The translations under genes and the position numbers were made by a program. DNA of 64,000 nt from NCBI RefSeq assembly GCF_000834655.1, contig NZ_JXQQ01000132.1:21034-85033 (forward strand). Direction: 5' to 3'. The notes under the pieces were generated by a model. It saw only the letters and a list, made by a program, of their open reading frames with translations. It had not been told where the DNA came from and searched no databases. Below, piece by piece: positions 34,174-42,949 of this stretch; the first letter of the stretch is position 1, and every line of letters starts with the position of its first letter. The DNA comes from Variovorax paradoxus. Lineage in GTDB: Bacteria; Pseudomonadota; Gammaproteobacteria; Burkholderiales; Burkholderiaceae_C.

Positions 34174-34184
34174 ACGAACCGAAC

Positions 34185-34334
34185 CTAGAGCCGCTCCTGC
34201 CCCTGCGGCGACTCGGGCAGCTCGAGCTTCTCCCTGCGGATGGCGTCGTCGTCCATGAGTTCGTACCACATGGCATTGAGTACGGCGAAAGCGGCTGCCA
34301 GCGGCAGGCCGAGGATCCAGGCGAAGTACCACAT
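34185..34334 (-). CDS. cydX: Cytochrome bd subunit CydX
   Basis: A 49-residue ORF with a single membrane segment ('MWYFAWILGLPLAAAFAVLN') followed by 'AMWYELMDDD' and a charged tail. This is the CydX/YbgT pattern (W-Y-F-x-W-I-L-G at the start). CydX stabilises the CydAB heme complex. It lies 18 nt after cydB on the same strand and is in-frame intact with TAG stop. Confidence 0.93.
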   Translation of the reverse strand: MWYFAWILGLPLAAAFAVLNAMWYELMDDDAIRREKLELPESPQGQERL

Positions 34335-34352
34335 GTTCTTGTCCCTCTGTGT

Positions 34353-35507
34353 TCAGTAGGCGTGACCGCTGTCTTCGCGGATGGCTTTCTCGTCGACCTT
34401 GCCCCACAGCACGTGGTAGACCCAGGTGGTGTAGGCCACGATGATCGGAATGAAGATGCCGGTGACCACCAGCATGATGAAGAGCGTGAGGTGGCTGGAC
34501 GACGAATCCCACACCGTGAGGCTCGCGCGCGGGTCGATCGACGAGGGCAGGATGAACGGGAACATCGACGCACCCACGCTCAGGATGATGCCGGCGATGC
34601 CGAGTGCCGCCGTGAGCAGCGCGAGCACCGGTCGGCGCAGCACCAGCCCGAGCAACGCGCCCAGCGCGCCGATGAAGCCGGCAGCGGGCGCGGCCAGCGT
34701 CCACGGGTGCGCTGCGTAGTTGGCGGTCCATGCGCCCGCATGCAGCTCGACGGTCTTGAGCATCGGGTTCGAGGGCCCCACCGCATCGACCACGCTGCTG
34801 ATGCGGTAGCCGCCGATGCTCGTGGCGAGCAGCGCGCCGGCGAGCGCATAGAGCGCGATGGTGAGCACCGCGGCCACCATGCCGTAGGTGCGCGCGCGCT
34901 CGGCCACCGGCCCCTCTGTCTTGAGCAACAGCCACGCCGCGCCGTGCATCACGAGCATTGCGACAGACACCAGCCCGCACAGGATGGCGAACGGATTCAG
35001 CAACCCGAAGAAGCCGCCGTCGTAGAAGATGTGCATGTCCGCATCGAAGCGGAAAGGCACGCCCTGCAGCACGTTGCCCACTGCCACGCCGCAGATCAGC
35101 GCGGGCACGAAGCCGCTGAAGAACAGCACCCAGTCCCAGCGCGCGCGCCATTGCGGCGACTCGCGCTTGCTGCGGAACTTGAAGGCCACGGGGCGCAGGA
35201 TCAGCGCGGTGAGGATCACGAACATCGCCAGATAGAAGCCCGAAAACGACACCGCGTACAACTGCGGCCAGGCCGCGAAGATCGCTCCGCCGCCCAGGAT
35301 GAGCCACACCTGGTTGCCCTCCCACACGGGGCCTACGCTGTTGATAACGACGCGGCGCTCGATGTCGTTGCGCGCGGCGAACGGCAGCAGCATGCCGCTG
35401 CCCAGGTCGAACCCGTCGGTCACCGCGAAGCCGACCAGCAGCACGCCGATCAAGAGCCACCAGATGAAGCGCAGGGTGTCGTAGTCGAGGAGTGTGTGCA
35501 GGATCAT
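34353..35507 (-). CDS. cydB: Cytochrome bd ubiquinol oxidase subunit II
   Basis: A 384-residue membrane protein. It opens 'MILHTLLDYDTLRFIWWLLI' and includes 'GFDLGSGMLLPF', 'GPVWEGNQVWLILGGG' and 'WDSSSSHLTLFIML'. CydB is the partner of CydA in the quinol-oxidising, high-affinity bd oxidase of the inner membrane. The start overlaps the cydA stop (ATGA). Confidence 0.96.
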   Translation of the reverse strand: MILHTLLDYDTLRFIWWLLIGVLLVGFAVTDGFDLGSGMLLPFAARNDIERRVVINSVGPVWEGNQVWLILGGGAIFAAWPQLYAVSFSGFYLAMFVILTALILRPVAFKFRSKRESPQWRARWDWVLFFSGFVPALICGVAVGNVLQGVPFRFDADMHIFYDGGFFGLLNPFAILCGLVSVAMLVMHGAAWLLLKTEGPVAERARTYGMVAAVLTIALYALAGALLATSIGGYRISSVVDAVGPSNPMLKTVELHAGAWTANYAAHPWTLAAPAAGFIGALGALLGLVLRRPVLALLTAALGIAGIILSVGASMFPFILPSSIDPRASLTVWDSSSSHLTLFIMLVVTGIFIPIIVAYTTWVYHVLWGKVDEKAIREDSGHAY

Positions 35508-37120
35508 GCGGCGCTCCCGGTGGTGGAAGGGACGGTGGTGGCGCCATGCGCCGGCGGAACATGGGAACGCGCATCGCCCTCGTCGGGCGCGTGCTCGGCT
35601 TCGGGCCCCTTGCGGATGGCCTTGAGCATCAGCTTCATCTCGATGACGAGCAGCACGGTGTAGATCGCGATAAAACCCGCGAGCGTGAGCAGGAGCGTCT
35701 TCACGCCCAGGTTCGACACCGCGACCGCCGTGGGCAGCACGCCCTCGATCACCCAGGGTTGGCGGCCGAACTCCGCCACCAGCCAGCCGGCCTCGATGGC
35801 GATCCACGGCAGCGGGATCGCGAACACCGCGGCCTTCAGGAGCCACCGGTGCCTGTCGAGCTTGCGGCGCGCCGACAGCACGAAGAAGGTGCCGGTCAAC
35901 AGGATCAGCAGCATGCCGATGCCCACCATCACGCGGAACAGCCAGAAAAGCGGCGCGACCTGCGGCACGGTGTCCCATGCGGCCTTGGTGATCTGCGCGT
36001 CGGTGGCGGTGCGCGGGTCGTCGACGTAGCGCTTGAGCAGCAACGCGTAGCCCATGTTGATGCCGTTGTCCTCGAAGTCGCCGCGCACGCCCTGCGTCAC
36101 CTTGCCGGTGCCGCCCGCCTCGCGGATCTTCTGCAGGGCGTCGTAGGCCTTCAGGCCCTCTCGGATGCGGGCCTCGGCGCGCTTGACCAGTTCATCGATG
36201 CCGGGCATCACCGTGTCGAGCGAGCGCGTGCCGATGAGGCCCATCACGCCCGGGATGTGGATGGCGTAGTGCGTCTCGCGCGATTCCTGGTCGGGAAAGC
36301 CGATGACCGTGAAGGCGGCGGGTGCGGGTTGTGTCTCCCACATGGCTTCGATGGCGGCAAGCTTCATCTTCTGGTGCTCGCCCGAGAGGTAGCCGCTTTC
36401 GTCGCCAAGCACCGCCACCGAGAGCGCCGAGGCCAGGCCGAAGGAGGCGGCCACGGTCATCGAGCGCTTGGCCAGTTCGAGGTGGCGGCCCTTGAGCAGA
36501 TACCAGGCCGACACGCCGAGCACGAACACCGAGGCGCACACATAGCCTGCCGAGACGGTGTGCACGAACTTGGCCTGCGCCACCGGGTTGGTGAGCACCG
36601 CGAGGAAGTCGGTCACCTCCATGCGCATGGTCTGCGGGTTGAAGGCCGCGCCCACGGGGTTCTGCATCCAGCCGTTGGCAATGAGGATCCAGAGCGCCGA
36701 GAAGTTCGAGCCGATGGCCACGGCCCAGGTGGCCACCAGGTGGCCGACCTTGGAGAGCTTGTCCCAGCCGAAGAAGAACAGGCCCACGAAGGTCGCCTCC
36801 ATGAAGAAGGCCATGAGCCCCTCGATGGCCAGCGGCGCGCCGAAGATGTCGCCCACGTAATGGCTGTAGTAGCTCCAGTTCATGCCGAACTGGAACTCCA
36901 TCACCACGCCGGTCGCGACACCCATCGCGAAGTTGATGCCGAAGAGCACGCCCCAGAATTTCGTCATGTCGCGCCAGATGACGCGGCCCGTCATGACGTA
37001 GACCGTTTCCATGATCGCCAGCAGGATCGAGAGGCCGAGCGTGAGCGGCACGAAGAGGAAGTGATACAGCGCCGTGACGGCGAACTGCAGGCGCGAGAGC
37101 GCAACGATGTCGAGGTCCAT
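35504..37120 (-). CDS. cydA: Cytochrome bd ubiquinol oxidase subunit I
   Basis: A 538-residue protein with the heme ligand His20 in 'QFAVTALYHFLFVPLTLGL', 'GDESGYLSGEHQKMKLAAIE' and 'IALPWIAIEAGW'-like text ending in the 'GRQPW' motif. It has the longer quinol-binding loop typical of E. coli CydA rather than the short CioA form. It oxidises quinol and reduces oxygen at high affinity. It follows cydC by 41 nt. Confidence 0.96.
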   Translation of the reverse strand: MDLDIVALSRLQFAVTALYHFLFVPLTLGLSILLAIMETVYVMTGRVIWRDMTKFWGVLFGINFAMGVATGVVMEFQFGMNWSYYSHYVGDIFGAPLAIEGLMAFFMEATFVGLFFFGWDKLSKVGHLVATWAVAIGSNFSALWILIANGWMQNPVGAAFNPQTMRMEVTDFLAVLTNPVAQAKFVHTVSAGYVCASVFVLGVSAWYLLKGRHLELAKRSMTVAASFGLASALSVAVLGDESGYLSGEHQKMKLAAIEAMWETQPAPAAFTVIGFPDQESRETHYAIHIPGVMGLIGTRSLDTVMPGIDELVKRAEARIREGLKAYDALQKIREAGGTGKVTQGVRGDFEDNGINMGYALLLKRYVDDPRTATDAQITKAAWDTVPQVAPLFWLFRVMVGIGMLLILLTGTFFVLSARRKLDRHRWLLKAAVFAIPLPWIAIEAGWLVAEFGRQPWVIEGVLPTAVAVSNLGVKTLLLTLAGFIAIYTVLLVIEMKLMLKAIRKGPEAEHAPDEGDARSHVPPAHGATTVPSTTGSAA

Positions 37121-37161
37121 GGGTTCTTCCTTTGTGTTCTCTTTTGTCTTTTCCTGCGGAA

Positions 37162-38862
37162 TCAATCGGGGCGCAGCGTGCGCAGTGCGGCGTCGAAGGC
37201 GGGGTTGCCGCGGCGCAGGTCGGCGACGATGCGGCCTTGCTGCATGCACACGAGGCGGTCGGCGAGCGCGGCCTCGCGGCGCAGGTGCGTGGCGATCACG
37301 AGCGTGCGGCCATCGGCGTAACGGGCGAGGCGCTGCAGCACGTCGTGCGCGACAAAGGCGTCGAGCGCTTCGGTGGGTTCGTCGAGCAGCCAGAGCGGCA
37401 CGGGGCGCAGCAACAGGCGGGCCAGCGCGAGGCGGCGCGACTGGCCGCCCGAGAGGCCGAGGCCGCCTTCGCCGAGGCGGGTGTCCAGGCCCGTCTTGAG
37501 GGCGCGGACGTCGTCTTCGAGGCCGGCTGCGTGCAGCGCGGACCAGAGCTGTTCGTCGGTGGCCTCGGGGTCGGCGAGCCGGAGGTTGTCGCGCAGGCTG
37601 TCCTGGAACAGCTCGGTGCGCTGGGTCAGCAGGCACGGCGGCTGTGCGCTCGCGCTGCCGGACTGCGGAGCGATCTCGCCGGCGATCACGCCGAGCAATG
37701 TCGACTTGCCGGCGCCGCTTGCGCCGATCAGTGCGACCCGCTCGCCTGGGGTCACGGTCAACGACACGTCGTTCAACACCTGGATGGGGCTGCCGGCGTG
37801 CGCGAGCGAGACATGGCTCACGCGCAATGCGTCGGATGGCGCTTCATTGACGGTTGCCGGCCTTTCTACCTCTGTCGCCATGCGGGGTGCGAGACGGCGC
37901 ACCGCGAGCCAGGTCCGTCCTGCATCGAGCGCGCCGCGCCGCAGTGCCGCGAAGGGCTCGGTCGCCGTGAGCGCCACCAGCAATGCGAGCGCCGCCGCGG
38001 GTGCGCCGATCGCGCCCTCGCCCGCCAGCAGGCCCACTGCGAGCAGCACACCGACGAGCGTGACGGTGCCCGCGCTGCTGTAGGCGATGCCGGCTGCGGT
38101 TTCGAGGCGGTTCAATGCGAGGTCGGCCTTGGCCAGATGCCGGTCCGCGTTCATGAGGGCTTCGTGCTGTGCATCGATGCGCCCTGCCATGACCAGGTCG
38201 GTCTGGCCGGCCACGAGGTCGACAGCGCGGGCGCGCAACGCCTCGATGGCATGGGCGCGATGCACCGCGGGTCGCCGGGCGCGCCGCGCGACAAGCAATG
38301 CAATGCCCCAGCCGACGGCGACGAGCCAGAGCATCAGCAGCACGCCCATGCCGACGTGCATGAAGCCCAGCACCACGCCCGCCAGCAGCGCGGCCCCCAG
38401 GGCTGCGGCGGCAGGCACCAGGAGGCGCAGGTAGAGCGATTCGAGCGCGTCGATGTCGGCCGTGAGGCGGAACAGCAGGCGCGCCGGGCGCATCAGCAAT
38501 GCGCGCGCCGCCTGGGGGCGCGCCCAGCCTCGGAAGAGCCGCACGCGCAGCGCGGCGAGCACGGCGAAGGTCGCATCGTGCGTGACGAGCCGCTCGCCAT
38601 AGCGCGACGCCGTGCGGCCGAGCGCCAGCAGGCGAATGCCGGCCGAGGGCGCGAACACGTCGAAGGTGAATGCCGTTGCCGCGTGCAGGCCGGCCAGCGC
38701 GGTCGCGGTGATGAACCAGCCCGAGAGGCCCAGCAGCGCCATGCCCGCGAGCACCGTGACGGCGGCCAGCAGGCCGCCCCAGAGCAAGGGGCTCGGCTGC
38801 GACGCCAGGAAGGGGCGCAGCACGAGGCGCAGGTCGCGCCAATGGTTCGCGGCGATGGTCAT
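37162..38862 (-). CDS. cydC: ABC exporter subunit CydC
   Basis: A 566-residue half-transporter: N-terminal six-helix domain ('MALLGLSGWFITATALAGLH', a CydC marker) and a C-terminal ATPase with Walker A 'GASGAGKSTLLG', signature 'LSGGQSRRLALARLL' and Walker B 'LWLLDEPTEALD'. CydDC exports cysteine/glutathione to the periplasm and is needed to assemble cytochrome bd. It overlaps cydD by 4 nt. Confidence 0.93.
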   Translation of the reverse strand: MTIAANHWRDLRLVLRPFLASQPSPLLWGGLLAAVTVLAGMALLGLSGWFITATALAGLHAATAFTFDVFAPSAGIRLLALGRTASRYGERLVTHDATFAVLAALRVRLFRGWARPQAARALLMRPARLLFRLTADIDALESLYLRLLVPAAAALGAALLAGVVLGFMHVGMGVLLMLWLVAVGWGIALLVARRARRPAVHRAHAIEALRARAVDLVAGQTDLVMAGRIDAQHEALMNADRHLAKADLALNRLETAAGIAYSSAGTVTLVGVLLAVGLLAGEGAIGAPAAALALLVALTATEPFAALRRGALDAGRTWLAVRRLAPRMATEVERPATVNEAPSDALRVSHVSLAHAGSPIQVLNDVSLTVTPGERVALIGASGAGKSTLLGVIAGEIAPQSGSASAQPPCLLTQRTELFQDSLRDNLRLADPEATDEQLWSALHAAGLEDDVRALKTGLDTRLGEGGLGLSGGQSRRLALARLLLRPVPLWLLDEPTEALDAFVAHDVLQRLARYADGRTLVIATHLRREAALADRLVCMQQGRIVADLRRGNPAFDAALRTLRPD

Positions 38863-40544
38863 GCGGCGCGCTCCAGCGCCTGCGCGTCGAGGCTGATCGT
38901 GCGGTGCATGCGCGCGGCCAGCACGGGATCGTGCGTTGCGACGATCAGCGTCTTGCCTCGGGCCAGGGTGACGAGTGCGTCGGCCACGCGCCCGGCGGTT
39001 TCGGTGTCCAGGTGCGCGGTGGGCTCGTCGACCAGCAGCAGGTCCGCATGCGGATGGACGGCGATGCGTGCCAGCGCGAGCCGCACTGCTTCCCCGCCCG
39101 AGAGGCCGCTGCCGCCCTCGCCCAGCGCCGTGGCGGGATGGGCCTGCGCCACGGTGTCGAGCAATGCGAAGCGCATCGCGGCGGCGACCTGTGGCGTGTC
39201 GATGTCTGCGCGTCCCAGCGCCACGTTGGCTTCTATCGATCCGGCGAACACGTGCGGCTTCTGGCCCATCCACGCCATGCGCTGCCGGAGGGCGCTCACG
39301 GTGCGGTCGGACAGCGGCACGCCGCCGATGGAGATTTCGCCGCCGGCCGCGGGCAGCAGTCCGGCGAGCAGCGACAGCAAGGCCGTCTTGCCCGAGCCGC
39401 TCGCGCCGGTGATCGCAACGTGCTCGCGGGCCGCGACGCGAAGGTCGCAGCCATGGAACAGCTCCTGCTCGCCAGGCCAGGCAAAGCGGAGCCCATGAAC
39501 CGCGACGACAGGCGCGGCACCGGCGGCTCCGGCCGTCGCGCGGACGGACGTGTTGGCACCGGGCAGCGGCACCTCGCTGCGTTGAAGTTGTTCGAGCGAC
39601 TGCAGCGCCGCCTCGCCCGCGGCGCGGTCGTGCCAGACGGCCGAGAGCTCCCGCAGCGGCTCGAAGAACGCCGGCGCGAGCAACAGCACGAAGAGGCCTT
39701 CACCGAGACTCAACTGACGGCCCCAGGCGCCGAAGCCCAGCGTGCCCAGCAGGTGAAAGCCCACGTACGCCGCCACCATCGCGACGCCGAGCGCCGAGAA
39801 CAACTCGAGCAGCGCCGACGAGAGGAAGGCGATGCGCAGCACTGCCATCGTCCGCTCACGCAGCGACTGCGCGGCCTCGCCCAAGCGGACGGCCGTTGCA
39901 TCCACCGCACCGAGCGCGCGCAGCGTGGCCAGGCCCCGCAGGCGGTCGAGCAGGAATGCGTTCATGCCGCCCATCTCGACCATCTGCGCCTCGCTCGCGG
40001 CCTTGGCGCGCCAGCCGACGATGGCCATGAAAAGCGGGATCAGCGGGGCCGCGACCAGGAGCACCAGTGCAGCGATCCACGAGAGACTGGCGACCGCGAC
40101 GACGATGACCGCGGGCACCACCATCACGCGCCAGCGCGCCGGTTGGTAGCGCACCAGGTACGGCACGAGCGCTTCGGCCTGCTCGGCGAGCACGCTGGCG
40201 GCCTGGCCGGAAGGCGTGCGGCTTCGGTCGAGCGGCGAACTGGCCGCGAGCGCCGAAGCGGCTTGCGCGCGCAGTGTCGTCAGCTGCGCTCTTGCGCGGG
40301 TGAAAGTCCGGCGTGCGCCCCAGGCCTCGCAAACCGCGCGGAGCAATCCGAGCAGCAGGATGCCGAGTGCGGGCAACTGCACCGCCGGCAGGCCTTGTCC
40401 CGAAGCCAGTCCCTGCACCGCCATCGCGAGCAATGCTGCCTGCGGGACCCAGAAAAGCGCAGCGGCGCCCTGTACCACGCTGCCGACGTCAGGCGACGCA
40501 AATGCCTGCAACGGCAATCGTGGGGGCGGCGTGTGCTGGGTCAT
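38859..40544 (-). CDS. cydD: ABC exporter subunit CydD
   Basis: A 561-residue half-transporter. The membrane domain occupies about residues 20-300, and the ATPase has Walker A 'GASGSGKTALLS', signature 'GLSGGEAVRLALARIA' and Walker B 'LLLVDEPTAHLD'. It is the first gene of cydDCABX. It pairs with CydC to export thiols. A palindrome upstream probably marks its promoter region. Confidence 0.93.
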   Translation of the reverse strand: MTQHTPPPRLPLQAFASPDVGSVVQGAAALFWVPQAALLAMAVQGLASGQGLPAVQLPALGILLLGLLRAVCEAWGARRTFTRARAQLTTLRAQAASALAASSPLDRSRTPSGQAASVLAEQAEALVPYLVRYQPARWRVMVVPAVIVVAVASLSWIAALVLLVAAPLIPLFMAIVGWRAKAASEAQMVEMGGMNAFLLDRLRGLATLRALGAVDATAVRLGEAAQSLRERTMAVLRIAFLSSALLELFSALGVAMVAAYVGFHLLGTLGFGAWGRQLSLGEGLFVLLLAPAFFEPLRELSAVWHDRAAGEAALQSLEQLQRSEVPLPGANTSVRATAGAAGAAPVVAVHGLRFAWPGEQELFHGCDLRVAAREHVAITGASGSGKTALLSLLAGLLPAAGGEISIGGVPLSDRTVSALRQRMAWMGQKPHVFAGSIEANVALGRADIDTPQVAAAMRFALLDTVAQAHPATALGEGGSGLSGGEAVRLALARIAVHPHADLLLVDEPTAHLDTETAGRVADALVTLARGKTLIVATHDPVLAARMHRTISLDAQALERAA

Positions 40545-40561
40545 TCCTTAATTTTGCGTAT

Positions 40562-40579
40562 TTTCAGTATTTACTGAAA
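40562..40579. promoter_or_regulatory. 18-bp palindrome upstream of cydD
   Basis: TTTCAGTATTTACTGAAA is a perfect inverted repeat with 8-bp arms and a 2-nt centre, just 17 bases from the cydD start in an unusually AT-rich stretch. It is a strong candidate operator or promoter element for the whole cyd operon. It does not match the FNR consensus (TTGAT-N4-ATCAA). Confidence 0.65.
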
Positions 40580-40722
40580 TTTCCACAATCATACCGAAGA
40601 TGAAAGACACTGACGAGCCCGCAGCCTGCGCGCTCCGAAGCGCAAGCGCAACCATCCAAAGGAAGAAATCGGCCTCACACCTGCGATGGGGTGGCGCCGG
40701 CGGCTGCTCGCTTGCGCGAACG

Positions 40723-41880
40723 CTAATGCGAAACGACTAGCCCGCTGACCAGCAATGCCGCGAACAGCGCGAACACGGCGCGCCACGATGCCGGGCGCAC
40801 CTCCACCCAGCGGTACAGCAGCGCCGCCGCGCCCACCGAGAGGCCGAAGGTCGCCACCATGCCCAGCAGGTCGACCCACGGCCCGTGCGGCGCGAGGTTT
40901 GCGACGAGGGCATTCATGGCCAGAAGCACCGGGAAGTGGATCAGGAACAGCGAATACGACATGCGCCCCAGCCGCTGCAACGGCACCGCCGCCACCGGCC
41001 ACTTCGCGGGCGACAGCCAGCGGTGGTGCTGCGCAACGGCAATCAGCAGCGCAGTCACCAGGGCCGTTGCGATGCGGCTGCGCCATTCGATGGCCAGCGC
41101 CCCTGCCCCGATCAGGAACAACAGCGCGACCGCGCCCTGCCAGGTGCTGGGCCGCGTCGCGCGGCCGATCCAGAACACCAGCATGCCCAGGCCGTAGGCG
41201 CCGAAGAAATACAGCGCCGTGTCGTCCAGCGCGGCAATGCGATTGAAAAGCACCAGCGAAGTCACCGCCAGTGCGAGCACCAACAGCACCGGCGTCCAAC
41301 GCGACGACGGATTGGCAGTGCCCGGCGTCGGCGGGCTCAGCATGGCTGGAAGCCCCACGAGCATCAGCGCCAGCGCGAAGAGCTGGAAATCGATGGCCAC
41401 GTACCAGACGCCGGTCGACAGCGACTCGTAGCCCAGCAGGTCCTGCAGCAGCAGCCCATGCGCGAACAGCTGGCCGATGGTCGGCGATGCCGGCACCACG
41501 TCTTCATCGAGCCAGGGCCGCACCAGCGCGGCCACCAGCACGCAGACGGTGAGCGCGGCCAGGTACGGCATCACCAGCCGACCGTAGCGCTGCAGGATGC
41601 GCGCGATGGGACGGTCCACGCGCAGCAAGCCGTCGGGCGCGAGGCTCGCCGCCGCGAGAAACCCCGCGATCACGAGGAACACCTGCACCGCGAGCCGGCC
41701 GTCGTCTGCGAGCCAGCCGAAGAAGTCGGGTGCGAGGCCGTAGGCACCCGCGGGCATCGGCCCGTAGCGCGACAGATGGTGGCCCACGATCACCGCGCAG
41801 GCGATGCCCTTCGCCGCGTCGAGCAGCGGCATGCGCCCTGCCTGCATGGGCAAGGGCGGGGACACGATGGCTGAAGCCAC
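40723..41880 (-). CDS. Acyltransferase 3 (OafA/YrhL-like) membrane protein
   Basis: A 385-residue protein with around ten membrane segments. It opens with 'LLDAAKGIACAVIVGHHLSRYG', where the conserved His pair occurs, and contains 'GRLAVQVFLVIAGFLAAASL' and 'GRMSYSLFLIHFPVLLA'. These proteins O-acetylate sugars or lipids of the envelope. Substrate unknown. It is separate from the cyd operon by 178 nt on the same strand. Confidence 0.87.
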   Translation of the reverse strand: MASAIVSPPLPMQAGRMPLLDAAKGIACAVIVGHHLSRYGPMPAGAYGLAPDFFGWLADDGRLAVQVFLVIAGFLAAASLAPDGLLRVDRPIARILQRYGRLVMPYLAALTVCVLVAALVRPWLDEDVVPASPTIGQLFAHGLLLQDLLGYESLSTGVWYVAIDFQLFALALMLVGLPAMLSPPTPGTANPSSRWTPVLLVLALAVTSLVLFNRIAALDDTALYFFGAYGLGMLVFWIGRATRPSTWQGAVALLFLIGAGALAIEWRSRIATALVTALLIAVAQHHRWLSPAKWPVAAVPLQRLGRMSYSLFLIHFPVLLAMNALVANLAPHGPWVDLLGMVATFGLSVGAAALLYRWVEVRPASWRAVFALFAALLVSGLVVSH

Positions 41881-41893
41881 GGCCGATGGGCGC

Positions 41894-42856
41894 TCAGAGC
41901 GCCAGCCGCTGCCTTGCTTCCTGGTATTCGCGCTTGAGCTTCTCGATGAAGGCCGCGGCGCTGGCCACTTCGGTCACTGCGCCGATGCCCTGGCCCGAGC
42001 CCCAGATGTCTTTCCAGGCCTTGGCCTTGCTGCCGTCGCCGCTGGCGAAATTCATGGTCTTGAGATCGCCCTCGGGCAGGTTGGCCGGGTCCATGCCGGC
42101 CTTGACGATGCTGGGCGCGAGGTAGTTCCCGTGCACGCCGGTGAAGAGGTTCGAATAGACGATGTCGTCGGAGCTGCAGTCGACGATGGCCTGCTTGTAT
42201 TCGTCGCTCGCACGCGCCTCTTCGGTGGCGATGAAGGCGGTGCCGATGTAGGCGAAGTCCGCGCCCATGGCCTGCGCCGCTAGCACCGCGCCGCCGGAGG
42301 CGATGGAGCCCGACAGCGCGATCGGGCCGTCGAACCACTGGCGGATTTCCTGCACCAGCGCGAATGGGCTCTTCACGCCCGCATGGCCGCCGGCACCGGC
42401 CGCCACGGCGATGATGCCGTCGGCGCCCTTCTCGATCGCCTTCTGCGCGAACTTGTTGTTGATGATGTCGTGCAGCGTCACGCCGCCATAGCTGTGCACC
42501 GCGTCGTTCACGTCGGTGCGCGCGCCCAGCGAGGTGATGACGATCGGGACCTTGTACTTCACGACCATCTCCATGTCGTGCTCCAGGCGGTCGTTGCTCT
42601 TGTGCACGATCTGGTTGATGGCGAACGGCGCGGCAGGCTTGTCGGGGTTGGCCTTGTTGTACGCGGCGAGTTCTTCGGTGATCTCGATCAGCCACTCTTC
42701 CAGCTGCGCCGCGGGGCGCGCGTTGAGCGCGGGCATCGAGCCGACCACGCCGGCCTTGCATTGCGCGATCACGAGCTTGGGGTTGCTGATGATGAACAGC
42801 GGCGAGCCGATGATCGGCAGCGGCAGGTTCGCCAGGACGGGGGGCAGCTTGGACAT
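41894..42856 (-). CDS. Nitronate monooxygenase (NMO/2-nitropropane dioxygenase family)
   Basis: A 320-residue TIM-barrel flavoprotein with 'LPLPIIGSPLFIISNPKLV', 'IIAVAAGAGGHAGV', where the active His is expected, 'GSIASGGAVLAAQAMGADF' and 'GTAFIATEEARAS'. It oxidises alkyl nitronates; FMN-linked relatives also have enoyl-ACP reductase roles. It follows the acyl-CoA dehydrogenase gene and may be cotranscribed with it. Confidence 0.88.
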   Translation of the reverse strand: MSKLPPVLANLPLPIIGSPLFIISNPKLVIAQCKAGVVGSMPALNARPAAQLEEWLIEITEELAAYNKANPDKPAAPFAINQIVHKSNDRLEHDMEMVVKYKVPIVITSLGARTDVNDAVHSYGGVTLHDIINNKFAQKAIEKGADGIIAVAAGAGGHAGVKSPFALVQEIRQWFDGPIALSGSIASGGAVLAAQAMGADFAYIGTAFIATEEARASDEYKQAIVDCSSDDIVYSNLFTGVHGNYLAPSIVKAGMDPANLPEGDLKTMNFASGDGSKAKAWKDIWGSGQGIGAVTEVASAAAFIEKLKREYQEARQRLAL

Positions 42857-42949
42857 GGTGTCTCCGGGAGATGGGATCGGTTTTATAAGAGAGGGAGGCC
42901 CGCGCCGCCGGTCAGATGGGCGACACCGACTGCGGGCGGGCCGTGGGGC

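Noticed and set aside
40562..40579. FNR/ANR box for the cyd operon
   Set aside because: The palindrome TTTCAGTATTTACTGAAA differs from TTGAT-N4-ATCAA in its core, so it is listed as an unassigned operator.
42857..42949. TTATAA-like element before the nitronate monooxygenase gene as a promoter
   Set aside because: No matching -35 was found, and the gap between same-strand genes is short.
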